A stretch of 64,000 nucleotides of DNA from Bacillota bacterium. GTDB taxonomy: Bacteria > Bacillota > Clostridia > Lachnospirales > Lachnospiraceae. The stretch lies in NCBI GenBank assembly GCA_023436065.1, contig JAEZKU010000032.1:1-64000 (forward strand), in the 5' to 3' direction. Shown one piece after another: positions 55,763 to 63,281 of this stretch. Position 1 is the first letter of the stretch, and each line of letters starts with the position of its first letter. Under the pieces are notes generated by a model, which saw only the letters and a list, made by a program, of their open reading frames with translations, was not told where the DNA came from and searched no databases. The translations under genes and the position numbers were made by a program.

Positions 55763-55826
55763 AAAACCCACATCTGATCGAAGAAGGTCGATTAAGGAAA
55801 TCAGACTTCCGTCAGATGTGGGTTTT
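55763..55826. terminator. Long-stem terminator after the 48-residue gene
   Basis: AAAACCCACATCTGA (55763-55777) pairs perfectly with 55812-55826. The 34-base loop contains a second GGAA/TTCC dyad. A-run and T-run allow use on both strands. Confidence 0.85.
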
Positions 55827-55861
55827 GTATGTTCGATTTTGGAAAAAGTAGGATTCGGGGA

Positions 55862-55890
55862 TTGACAGATGAACAATACAATGATAACAT
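55862..55890 (+). promoter_or_regulatory. Candidate glmS promoter
   Basis: TTGACA (55862-55867) and TAACAT (55885-55890) with a 17-base spacer. The ribozyme starts about 190 bases further. Confidence 0.5.
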
Positions 55891-56084
55891 GGCTTCGTCA
55901 CATAAAATTTTGCCTTGAATCATTCCTGAGAAAAAAATCATAAAAGGCTTCCGACAGGGAGACATAACCAACATGAAAAAGAACGAAAAGGAGGGTAGCG
56001 GCATAGAATGAATTGAGATTTATGATGACAGGAACCTATTCATTAAGATCAACCCAAGGTCTTTCCTACAGAAATGTATAAATT

Positions 56085-56245
56085 AGCGCCATGTACCTCT
56101 ATTGGGGTCGCAATTTGGAGGTTAACGAGGTAGAGAGTGATCGAAGTCTTCGGCGGATGCTCTCTCGTATTACCGGGTACGTATATGTCGAAAAAAATGT
56201 CGGTAACGGCAGAACAACAGCGGCATAACCGGGAAATGAATTAGG
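56085..56245 (+). ncRNA. glmS_ribozyme: glmS ribozyme-riboswitch
   Basis: A metabolite-dependent self-cleaving RNA activated by glucosamine-6-phosphate. The conserved start AGCGCC (cleavage between A56085 and G56086) is followed by GGTTAACGAGGT, the core TTCGGCGGATG, and the 3' GGCAGAACAACAGCGG. It ends about 95 bases before the glmS start, the usual placing. Cleavage destabilises the mRNA when amino sugars are plentiful. The exact 3' border is estimated. Confidence 0.93.
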
Positions 56246-56339
56246 TACAATTCTGACTTTGTAATTATTACAAAGCTTATTTGTGCTGTGAATTCATCTA
56301 TCATTTATAACTTTGAAAACCTTATAGGAGGATATTATT

Positions 56340-58163
56340 ATGTGTGGAATTATTGGCTATACAGGAAGCCGTCAGGCTAAAAGTATACTTTTAGGGGGCC
56401 TTGCTACCCTGGAATATCGCGGTTATGACAGTGCGGGAATAGCTTTATATAACGAGGGAAAAATCAGTACAGTAAAGACCGTGGGAAAGGTATCCGAGCT
56501 GGTGGAAAAGGCTGAGAAGGAAGAGGATATCGACGGAACCTGCGGAATAGGTCACACAAGATGGGCAACCCACGGAGGAGTAACGGATGTCAATGCACAT
56601 CCTCACACCTATGGGAACGTGACCCTGCTGCACAACGGTATCATCGAAAATTATCATGCCCTTGAGCTTGAGCTTGCAGCTACGGGCAGAACGCCGGTAT
56701 CACAGACGGATACAGAGGTGGTTGCCATGCTGCTTGACAGCCTGTATGAAGGGGATGCTTACGAGGCAATCTTAAAGGCTGCGGAAAAGATCGAAGGAGC
56801 GTATGCTTTCTGTATCATGTTTGCTGATCAGCCTGAGGTGATCTACTGTCTGAGAAATGCGAGCCCGCTGGTAGCCTGTCATGTAGAGGACGGCTCCATC
56901 ATCGCATCCGACCTTGTAGCCCTTATGGATTACTCCAAGGATTATTTTGTACTTCCGGAACAGCATGTGGCTAAGCTTACCAAACAGGAAATTATCGTCA
57001 CAGATTTTGACGGCAATCCCGTGGAACCGCAGATGCTTCATGTAAACTGGGACATTACTGCGGCGCAAAAGAACGGTTATCCTCATTTTATGTTAAAGGA
57101 AATATACGAACAACCGGAATCCATCCGGTCGACCATCCTTCCGAGAATCAATAGCGAGGGTATCCCGGACTTTACTGTGGATCAAATCCCGGATGAATTA
57201 TTTGCAAAAGTGAACCGTGTCATCATCACAGCCTGCGGAACTGCGATGCACGCGGGAATGGTTGGGAAAGCAATGATAGAAAAGCTCTTGCGTATCCCGG
57301 TAGAGGTGGATATTGCTTCCGAATTCCGTTATCAGGACCCGATTATGGATGAAAATACATTGGTCATCCTGATTTCCCAATCCGGAGAAACTGCTGATAC
57401 ACTGGCAGCGCTGCGGCTTGCGAAGAAGGAAGGGGCTACTACCCTGTCCGTGGTTAATGTAAAGGGCTCCACAATTGCAAGAGAGAGTGATTATGTGCTC
57501 TATACCCATGCAGGCCCGGAAATTGCAGTAGCCAGTACAAAGGCATATACTGCACAGTTGTCCTGCCTTTATCTGCTTGCCTTCAAGTTTGCTCTGCTTC
57601 GGCATAAGATTACCTCCGAGGAATGTGCGGACTATATGAAGGAGTTACGTGATATTATTCCGGCGATCGAAGAGACACTGGCAAATGATAAAATACTTGA
57701 GAAAATCTGTGAACATTTAAAGGAAAAAGAGGATCTGTTCTTCATCGGACGCGGACTGGATTATGCGCTCTGTTGGGAAGGCTCCATCAAATTGAAGGAA
57801 ATCAGCTACATTCATTCGGAAGCATATGCGGCAGGGGAATTGAAGCATGGAACGCTGTCTCTGGTAACGGATGGGGTACCCGTGGTTGCACTGGCCACCC
57901 AGTCCAGGGTATTTACAAAGATGGTCTCCAATGTACGTGAGGTTCGTGCGAGAGGAGCCTTTGTCATCATGATTACCAACGGTACTGCAGACGTCGAGGC
58001 GAGTGCCTATGATTATATGATTGAGCTGCCAAAGACTTCGGATTACTTTACACCCTTCACGGCAGCAGTCGCACTGCAGCTGCTGGCATACCATACCTGC
58101 GTACACAGGGGCTATAATGTAGATCAGCCCAGAAACCTTGCGAAATCCGTGACGGTAGAGTAA
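56340..58163 (+). CDS. glmS: Glutamine-fructose-6-phosphate aminotransferase
   Basis: A 607-residue enzyme making glucosamine-6-phosphate for cell wall synthesis. Catalytic Cys2 begins MCGIIGYTGSR; the glutaminase domain (1-240) has GHTRWATHGG; two SIS domains follow (ITACGTAMHAGMVGK, LISQSGETADTL). It ends VDQPRNLAKSVTVE, the sequence whose coding DNA is the attTn7 target of TnsD. The ribozyme upstream regulates it. A Tn7-like element lies 25 bases past the stop. Confidence 0.98.
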   Translation: MCGIIGYTGSRQAKSILLGGLATLEYRGYDSAGIALYNEGKISTVKTVGKVSELVEKAEKEEDIDGTCGIGHTRWATHGGVTDVNAHPHTYGNVTLLHNGIIENYHALELELAATGRTPVSQTDTEVVAMLLDSLYEGDAYEAILKAAEKIEGAYAFCIMFADQPEVIYCLRNASPLVACHVEDGSIIASDLVALMDYSKDYFVLPEQHVAKLTKQEIIVTDFDGNPVEPQMLHVNWDITAAQKNGYPHFMLKEIYEQPESIRSTILPRINSEGIPDFTVDQIPDELFAKVNRVIITACGTAMHAGMVGKAMIEKLLRIPVEVDIASEFRYQDPIMDENTLVILISQSGETADTLAALRLAKKEGATTLSVVNVKGSTIARESDYVLYTHAGPEIAVASTKAYTAQLSCLYLLAFKFALLRHKITSEECADYMKELRDIIPAIEETLANDKILEKICEHLKEKEDLFFIGRGLDYALCWEGSIKLKEISYIHSEAYAAGELKHGTLSLVTDGVPVVALATQSRVFTKMVSNVREVRARGAFVIMITNGTADVEASAYDYMIELPKTSDYFTPFTAAVALQLLAYHTCVHRGYNVDQPRNLAKSVTVE

Positions 58164-58183
58164 TGAATATAGAATTACAGAAT

Positions 58184-58188
58184 GTTGT
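58184..58188. other. Presumed 5-bp target site (attTn7) bordering the transposon
   Basis: GTTGT directly precedes the TGT terminus and lies 21-25 bases after the glmS stop, the position used by Tn7. The second copy lies outside the window, so the duplication is not confirmed. Confidence 0.55.
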
Positions 58189-58197
58189 TGTAAAGAA

Positions 58198-58257
58198 ATA
58201 ATAAAGTTGTGAACTAGATAATAAAGTTATGAACTGAATAATAAAGATATGAACTGA
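58198..58257 (+). repeat. Three tandem TnsB-binding-site-like repeats
   Basis: Three contiguous 20-bp units at 58198, 58218 and 58238, each ATAATAAAG-x3-TGAACT-x2. They resemble the Tn7 right-end TnsB sites of type AATAAAGTCTTAAACTGA. The first AATAAAG starts 11 bases after the TGT terminus, the same offset as in Tn7. Confidence 0.85.
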
Positions 58258-58289
58258 GCCACCTTTTTATGGAAATAAGAAGGTGGCTC
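58256..58289. terminator. Hairpin after the TnsB-site repeats, possible glmS terminator
   Basis: GAGCCACCTT (58256-58265) pairs with AAGGTGGCTC (58280-58289). No T run follows, so termination is uncertain. The rest to 58378 shows nothing further. Confidence 0.45.
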
Positions 58290-58378
58290 AAATAACTGAT
58301 GTTCAAATAAAGGCATCTATACTATATCAACTTAATTCTAAAAATTCTCCCATACTCATATTATTTCGTGCTTATTTT

Positions 58379-58885
58379 CTATAAATTCTTTTCTTTATGA
58401 ATATTCACTGCTTCCACACGTGTACGGACATAATCGGTCTGTTTTTTATATGAAAATAGAAATAGTACCACAAGAAGTGTTATAGCTCCCCATCTCCAAT
58501 ATAAGGAGAGCCAAGTCCAGTTTAATAACATTATATGTAATACATGTATAACCGGAATAAGCAAGACACATGTCAATAACGAACGAGTAGAATTATTCAT
58601 CTGTGACAATGTATCAATCTTTGAATCGTCTTTTGCAGCTCTTGCATAGTCAGAGTAGGGAGCATATTTAATAAAACGAATTTTCTTCAAAATAGGTTCT
58701 ACGACTAAAGAACCTACTCGATTTATAATAAGACCCACAAAGTAATAAATTACTATATCCTCTCCGATATTTTGGGTTGATAGATTCAATCCTAAGAAGA
58801 ACTTGAGGGTCAATACAAAGAATGCCCCTGGCAACAGGTTGGTCAGTATTTGATATGAATCTAATTTTTCAATAATACTACTCAT
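58379..58885 (-). CDS. Four-helix membrane protein of the transposon cargo operon
   Basis: A 168-residue protein. It starts MSSIIEKLDSYQILTNLLPGA and has four hydrophobic segments at about 12-32, 42-63, 102-122 and 124-145, with a charged cytosolic loop at about 65-98 and a basic C-terminus. No catalytic motif is seen. It ends a three-gene operon behind a soluble hydrolase and a linker protein, an arrangement often used by membrane-acting defence effectors; this role is inference. ATG 58885 follows AGGAG by eight bases. Confidence 0.75.
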   Translation of the reverse strand: MSSIIEKLDSYQILTNLLPGAFFVLTLKFFLGLNLSTQNIGEDIVIYYFVGLIINRVGSLVVEPILKKIRFIKYAPYSDYARAAKDDSKIDTLSQMNNSTRSLLTCVLLIPVIHVLHIMLLNWTWLSLYWRWGAITLLVVLFLFSYKKQTDYVRTRVEAVNIHKEKNL

Positions 58886-58896
58886 AGAAATCACTC

Positions 58897-59433
58897 CTAA
58901 TCTCCTAATAGTATGACAGGCGATACCCGAACGAACGACATTTGTAATGCTTCCATAAATCCTTTGCCCCTGTTCATGAATAACTCACGCTCTGATAATG
59001 ATGTTTGGAATCCAAAGCGACCAATATTGCATAATGTATTTGATTGTCGGAAGATTCCGTTACTGTCCAGTGACAATTCTTGCTTGGCAAACCATAAATC
59101 AATGTCCTGGTTGAAACGTCTCATAGCGTTTAATAACTTCTTATGAGACATTCCTTCCCAGATACATGTGTTTGCTACAACAAACTTACCATTGTAAATT
59201 TCCCTCAAGGAACAGAGTTTGTAAACATCACCTATATGAGCTGTTATGAACGTTCCTTCTATCTTATCATCAGATGTACAGCAAATAAAATCTTTGCATG
59301 TCTGTCCGTTCACCTGAATGAACCTCCAAGTTGACACTTCGACACCTGTCACGCGCTGAATATAATCTCCTCGCGCTCGTACTTGTCCATTATCAACAGC
59401 AATATCATTACCATAACCTATAATCCATCTCAC
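58897..59433 (-). CDS. Unknown linker protein of the cargo operon
   Basis: A 178-residue soluble protein starting with GTG (MRWIIGYGNDIAVDNG), nine bases after AAGGAG. It overlaps the hydrolase gene by 26 bases and ends 11 bases before the membrane gene. It contains a CC pair in DFICCTSDDK and a C-terminal VRVSPVILLGD. I do not recognise a domain. Tight coupling shows that it works with the hydrolase and membrane proteins. Confidence 0.7.
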   Translation of the reverse strand: MRWIIGYGNDIAVDNGQVRARGDYIQRVTGVEVSTWRFIQVNGQTCKDFICCTSDDKIEGTFITAHIGDVYKLCSLREIYNGKFVVANTCIWEGMSHKKLLNAMRRFNQDIDLWFAKQELSLDSNGIFRQSNTLCNIGRFGFQTSLSERELFMNRGKGFMEALQMSFVRVSPVILLGD

Positions 59434-60358
59434 CGAGTTTTACTCCTTGTGGCTTGCTATTTGTAATATATCCAGATCCGTTTATAGGGATTAATACTAT
59501 GCCGTTTTTTGTGTTCCATGCAGGATCGTAGTATTCATCCTTCATATATTGTACCAAATTATCGGAACCGCCGCTCTTTTCACCTGAGCCTGAATTATCA
59601 GAAATGAAATACTTCTTACTATACGAATCTTTCAGTTTTTCAAATATTGCCAAAGCGTCGTCTAGCTGTCCGTGATGTGGCAATTGTATGATACTGTAAA
59701 TGTCAATATTATGCAAATATGAGGGCGATGCATCACCACACATCAATATAGTATCACTGTTGTCCAAATGGCACTTTAGTTGAACGCTTGCGGCATTCAT
59801 TACCGTTTCTTCAGCATGTCCTTCCCCGATATTATTGCTCTCTCGGCTATCTACCGCTTTGGCGGCGACATCAGTAAATTCGTCTATTGTAGGTCCTACA
59901 ATAGTGCAATTACCTACGTTTGTTCCACTTAATGCCTCTACCGTCGTAAAACCATTCGCCTGTGCAGATTCTATTATGGTTTTGATATTATCAAATTCAT
60001 CTAGCAACGACTTTTTTAAACTCTCTCTATTCCTTCGTCCATCATCAATCTTGTCAAGAATAGTATCGACGTGCCTAAGATACTGATGAGAGTATACACT
60101 AACAGTATATTTACTCTGTATATATAACCAATCAAGCAGATCGCATACCCCGTTAGTGTGGTCGTTATCATTGTGAGATACGACTATATGTATTTGCGAA
60201 ATCAGCTGATTGGCTTGCAGGAATGCCTCAACTGCTTCAGCGTGTTTCGCGTGCCCGCAGTCGTACACTACAAGAGATGTATTGTCATAAAGCAATATAC
60301 AATCTCCGAAACGTGTATTCATATCCTTATCATAATAACTTAATGCTTTTAACTTCAT
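59408..60358 (-). CDS. ComEC-like metallo-beta-lactamase-fold hydrolase
   Basis: A 316-residue MBL-fold protein. The metal motif SHNDNDHTNG is the HxDxDH form seen in ComEC/Rec2-type hydrolases; MCGDASPSYL and LPHHGQLDD supply the later ligands. No membrane or competence domain is attached, so it is a soluble version, possibly acting on nucleic acid or nucleotide. The start ATG 60358 follows AAAGGA. A sigma-A promoter and perfect CIRCE operator lie upstream, unusual for cargo. Confidence 0.85.
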   Translation of the reverse strand: MKLKALSYYDKDMNTRFGDCILLYDNTSLVVYDCGHAKHAEAVEAFLQANQLISQIHIVVSHNDNDHTNGVCDLLDWLYIQSKYTVSVYSHQYLRHVDTILDKIDDGRRNRESLKKSLLDEFDNIKTIIESAQANGFTTVEALSGTNVGNCTIVGPTIDEFTDVAAKAVDSRESNNIGEGHAEETVMNAASVQLKCHLDNSDTILMCGDASPSYLHNIDIYSIIQLPHHGQLDDALAIFEKLKDSYSKKYFISDNSGSGEKSGGSDNLVQYMKDEYYDPAWNTKNGIVLIPINGSGYITNSKPQGVKLGEMDYRLW

Positions 60359-60452
60359 TTTAGTCCTTTCTGTAAGCATATTGAGGTGGCTTACGCACCA
60401 TGTGTATTTGGGTATAGATCCACAAATATATTTTATCTAGCTACTATTTCTG

Positions 60453-60479
60453 TTAGCACTCAATCTCAATGAGTGCTAA
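60453..60479. promoter_or_regulatory. Perfect CIRCE operator (HrcA binding site)
   Basis: TTAGCACTC - nine bases - GAGTGCTAA, the exact CIRCE consensus that HrcA binds to control groESL and dnaK operons. It starts nine bases after the -10 of the minus-strand promoter, over or just after the transcription start, the classic repressing position. Confidence 0.93.
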
Positions 60480-60488
60480 TTTAATATC

Positions 60489-60517
60489 ACTATATCATTC
60501 CATACATTTCCTGTCAA
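60489..60517 (-). promoter_or_regulatory. Sigma-A promoter of the cargo operon
   Basis: On the minus strand a perfect TTGACA (60517-60512) and TATAGT (60494-60489) are 17 bases apart. CIRCE follows. Confidence 0.9.
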
Positions 60518-60529
60518 GAGTATTTTTGC

Positions 60530-60554
60530 GATAATGTGAAAAAATCACATTATC
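60530..60554. promoter_or_regulatory. Perfect 10-bp inverted repeat between divergent promoters
   Basis: GATAATGTGA - AAAAA - TCACATTATC lies 12 bases above the -35 of the hydrolase operon and 34 bases above the -35 of the ATPase gene. It may bind a shared regulator. Confidence 0.6.
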
Positions 60555-60588
60555 AACTAATTTTTAGGATTATATTGCTTTGTTTCTG

Positions 60589-60617
60589 TTGACAATCGTG
60601 ATAATATCGTCTATATT
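60589..60617 (+). promoter_or_regulatory. Sigma-A promoter of the ATPase gene
   Basis: A perfect TTGACA (60589-60594) and TATATT (60612-60617) with a 17-base spacer. Confidence 0.85.
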
Positions 60618-60646
60618 ATTATTAATAAAAACAAGGCGGTGTTACT

Positions 60647-61999
60647 TTGTTATCAGAATTCAAGGTTGGAAACTTTCTTTCATTCGATGACGTACAGATT
60701 TTTTCCATGGAAGCTGGAAAAGTACGTAGTAAGATTGATAGAGTATATTTAGATAATAATTTTAAGCTTCTTAAATTTATGGCAATTTATGGTGCTAACG
60801 CATCTGGAAAATCAAATTTGGTTAGTGCTTTTGATTTTGCACAAACGGTTATTGTAAGTGGAGTCCCTTCAAGTTGTAACAATTGTTATTGCCGTTTACA
60901 AAATGACAATAGAAATAAACCTACACTTTTTGAATTTACTATTAAAATAGGCAATGAAAAATATACGTATGGTTTTGAACTATTATTAAGTTCTGCTAGT
61001 TTTACGACAGAGTATTTGAAACAAATACGATATGGCTCTACATATAAGACGGTTTTTTTTAGAGATATTACTTCAGGTAAGTATGAGGTTGATACTTATT
61101 TCAAGGATGCAGCAATTAACGAACGTCTAAAAATATATGCTGAAGACGTAAAGGATGACAGTTCTATTCTGTTTTTAAGATTAATGAATCAAAACAAGGA
61201 TTCACTTTATGCTAATGACTCAGATATAAAGATTTTTAGACAAGTATATAACTGGTTTAAATATAAATTAAGTGTAAACTACCCAGACCGACCGATAACG
61301 AATTATTCATATTTAATGGATAGTGATAGTGTAAATCAGATTGGTAAGCTATTATCCTCATTTGGCACAGGTGTCTCTGAATTTGTTATAGCGAAAGTCG
61401 CGTTAGAAAAGGTAACTACTAACGTATCTAAAGAATTGATGCAGAATATTATTGACGATCTCAATGAGCAAAAAAAACGTTATAAAGAAAAGAATATTGA
61501 AGATGCTCCTGCCGTAATGCTTCGTTCAGCCAAAGACAATTCAATGTATATTATTGAACTTGAAGAAGATATTTTACAATGCAAAACATTAGAATTTAAG
61601 CACCAAAGAACTAATGCAGTTTTTTCTTTAGAAGAGGAATCAGACGGTACAATTCGTTTATTGGATTTAATAGAGGTGCTTCTTAGTAAAGATAGTGAGC
61701 GTATATATATAATTGATGAAATTAACAGACGTTTTCATCCGCTACTTACATATAAGTTCGTTGAAGAATATTTACAATTAGCCACAAAGCGGAATATTCA
61801 ATTAATTGTAACTACACATGAATCAAAATTAATGGATTTCGATATACTTCGTAAGGACGAAATTGGATTTATTGATAAAGATGAAAACGGTAGGTCAACT
61901 ATTTTTTCTCTAGATACTTTCAGTGAACGTTTTGATAAAAAGGTATGTAAAGCTTATTTTGAAGGTGAATACGGTGCTATTCCTAGATTCGACATCTAA
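60647..61999 (+). CDS. AAA/OLD-like ATPase (RloA/COG1106 type)
   Basis: A 450-residue ATPase. Walker A is YGANASGKSN (about 47-56), the signature-like SLEEESDGTIRLLDL, Walker B IYIIDEINRRFHPLLT and TTHESKLMD follow. This layout is that of the AAA_15/21 family of which RloA and some abortive-infection ATPases are members. No TOPRIM domain and no RloB-like partner are seen downstream, so its nuclease or partner is unclear. TTG start after AAGGCGGTG. The gene is AT-rich compared with the core genes. Confidence 0.82.
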   Translation: MLSEFKVGNFLSFDDVQIFSMEAGKVRSKIDRVYLDNNFKLLKFMAIYGANASGKSNLVSAFDFAQTVIVSGVPSSCNNCYCRLQNDNRNKPTLFEFTIKIGNEKYTYGFELLLSSASFTTEYLKQIRYGSTYKTVFFRDITSGKYEVDTYFKDAAINERLKIYAEDVKDDSSILFLRLMNQNKDSLYANDSDIKIFRQVYNWFKYKLSVNYPDRPITNYSYLMDSDSVNQIGKLLSSFGTGVSEFVIAKVALEKVTTNVSKELMQNIIDDLNEQKKRYKEKNIEDAPAVMLRSAKDNSMYIIELEEDILQCKTLEFKHQRTNAVFSLEEESDGTIRLLDLIEVLLSKDSERIYIIDEINRRFHPLLTYKFVEEYLQLATKRNIQLIVTTHESKLMDFDILRKDEIGFIDKDENGRSTIFSLDTFSERFDKKVCKAYFEGEYGAIPRFDI

Positions 62000-62018
62000 A
62001 AAATCATTAAGTCAAATG

Positions 62019-62048
62019 TACTGCGGGATGTATTTACATCCCGCAGTA
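62019..62048. terminator. Strong hairpin after the ATPase gene
   Basis: TACTGCGGGATGTA (62019-62032) pairs perfectly with 62035-62048. TTAGTTGT follows; it may end transcripts from both sides. Confidence 0.7.
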
Positions 62049-62097
62049 TTAGTTGTATAAAAGAATCATTGAAAAATGTGGAAACATTTGTTATTAT

Positions 62098-62180
62098 ATA
62101 AAAAATAAGCACTAACGATCCAGTTTGCCGACTCTTCGTTAATGCCCATACTGCTTAGTGGTTGCCCACATTTTCTATTT
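62098..62180 (-). ncRNA. Candidate small structured RNA
   Basis: A predicted transcript of about 83 bases. It begins about 7 bases after the -10 of a good promoter. It contains a GTGG-GCAA-CCAC hairpin with a GNRA tetraloop and a 9-bp stem CATTAACGA/TCGTTAGTG with one G-U pair, then ends in a run of six T. No reading frame is present. I do not recognise the family. Confidence 0.6.
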
Positions 62181-62186
62181 ATGGAT

Positions 62187-62215
62187 ACTATACCATAGAT
62201 TTATTTGTTATGCAA
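62187..62215 (-). promoter_or_regulatory. Promoter of the candidate small RNA
   Basis: On the minus strand TTGCAT (62215-62210) and TATAGT (62192-62187) with a 17-base spacer. Between this and tnsA (62216-62444) the DNA is AT-rich and shows nothing else convincing. Confidence 0.72.
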
Positions 62216-62444
62216 GTTTTTAGTAAAACTAATGGCTATAGTTCCCCTTTTATGTTAATAATTTGAGTATGCTTTGGGCTTCTGCTTTTATTAAGTGGGA
62301 GCTTTTTTGATTGTAAATATATCACAGAATGAATTAAGAATAGACATTTATAAAATCTAATGTAAGGATTTCCATCAGGGATAATGTGATAAATATTTTG
62401 GTGATAATTTCAATGTATAGATCATTAAAGGATGGAGTAGACAG

Positions 62445-63260
62445 ATGGCGAAGAGAAGATATGGAATGGATGAGGATAAAATACAGAGATATATAAAGGA
62501 TGGACGAGGTCAGGGACAGGGAAGCACCTATAAACCGTGGCTGGATATACATGACTTTCCTTCTAAGGGCAGAGTCTCCCGATGCAAGGGCTGGAAGACA
62601 AACCGTGTGCATCAGTTTATGTCCGATAATGAGACAAGATATTTTTATTTGCTGGATTGGTCCGATAAAGTCATTGATATCCGGGAGCAATATCCTATTC
62701 TTGATAGGGATGAGGTAATGAGAATTGCAGAGAGGAAAGGTATTCGATACCCGATTGATATAGGAACCTCCACACCAATAGTCCTAACAACCGATTTTAT
62801 GATTACTGTTATGGAAAATGGTAAAACTCATGACGTTGCTAGAACAGTGAAAACCTCTTCTGATCTAGATAACCCTAGGGTTCTTGAAAAATTGGAAATC
62901 GAGAGGTGCTATTGGAAGGATAGAGGAATTGATTGGGGAATTGTTACGGATCAGGAAATTAATAAGGGATTAGCCTTAAACATTGAATGGGTACATTCTT
63001 CGTATAAACTTGAGGATGTCGATGGTATGGATAAGCTGAGCTTAAAGACGTATATACCGCTATTGAAAAATAGGCTGTTAAGTAGCTCTGAAATAGTCCA
63101 AGAAGTCTTAAATGGTTTAGATTCGGAGCATAATGTTGAACCAGGCTTGTTCTTGTATTTATTTAAACATTTGATAGCAACTAAGCAGCTTAAGATTGCG
63201 GATTTTAATACAAGAATTAATACAAATAAATTAACAACGGATATGCTACTGAAGATATGA
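62445..63260 (+). CDS. tnsA: Tn7-family transposase endonuclease TnsA
   Basis: A 271-residue restriction-like endonuclease that cuts the 5' strands at transposon ends. The catalytic triad aligns with Tn7 TnsA (E63, D114, K132): Glu63 in DNETRY, Asp117 in LTTDFMI and Lys136 in TVKTSS. The C-terminal half is the TnsC-contacting winged-helix region. The ATG follows GGAG. tnsB begins 22 bases on. Its presence suggests cut-and-paste transposition. Confidence 0.95.
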   Translation: MAKRRYGMDEDKIQRYIKDGRGQGQGSTYKPWLDIHDFPSKGRVSRCKGWKTNRVHQFMSDNETRYFYLLDWSDKVIDIREQYPILDRDEVMRIAERKGIRYPIDIGTSTPIVLTTDFMITVMENGKTHDVARTVKTSSDLDNPRVLEKLEIERCYWKDRGIDWGIVTDQEINKGLALNIEWVHSSYKLEDVDGMDKLSLKTYIPLLKNRLLSSSEIVQEVLNGLDSEHNVEPGLFLYLFKHLIATKQLKIADFNTRINTNKLTTDMLLKI

Positions 63261-63281
63261 GATAAAGGAGTATAAGGCGGC

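Noticed and set aside
55868..55942. A 24-residue frame between the terminator and the glmS ribozyme
   Set aside because: No ribosome binding site and it overlaps the candidate glmS promoter.
58198..58257. Short tandem repeat considered as a CRISPR array or minisatellite
   Set aside because: Units are contiguous with no spacers, and their sequence and offset from TGT fit TnsB sites.
60647..61999. OLD nuclease or Septu/Gabija-type ATPase
   Set aside because: No TOPRIM domain follows the ATPase and no UvrD or HNH partner is adjacent, so a named system is not supported.
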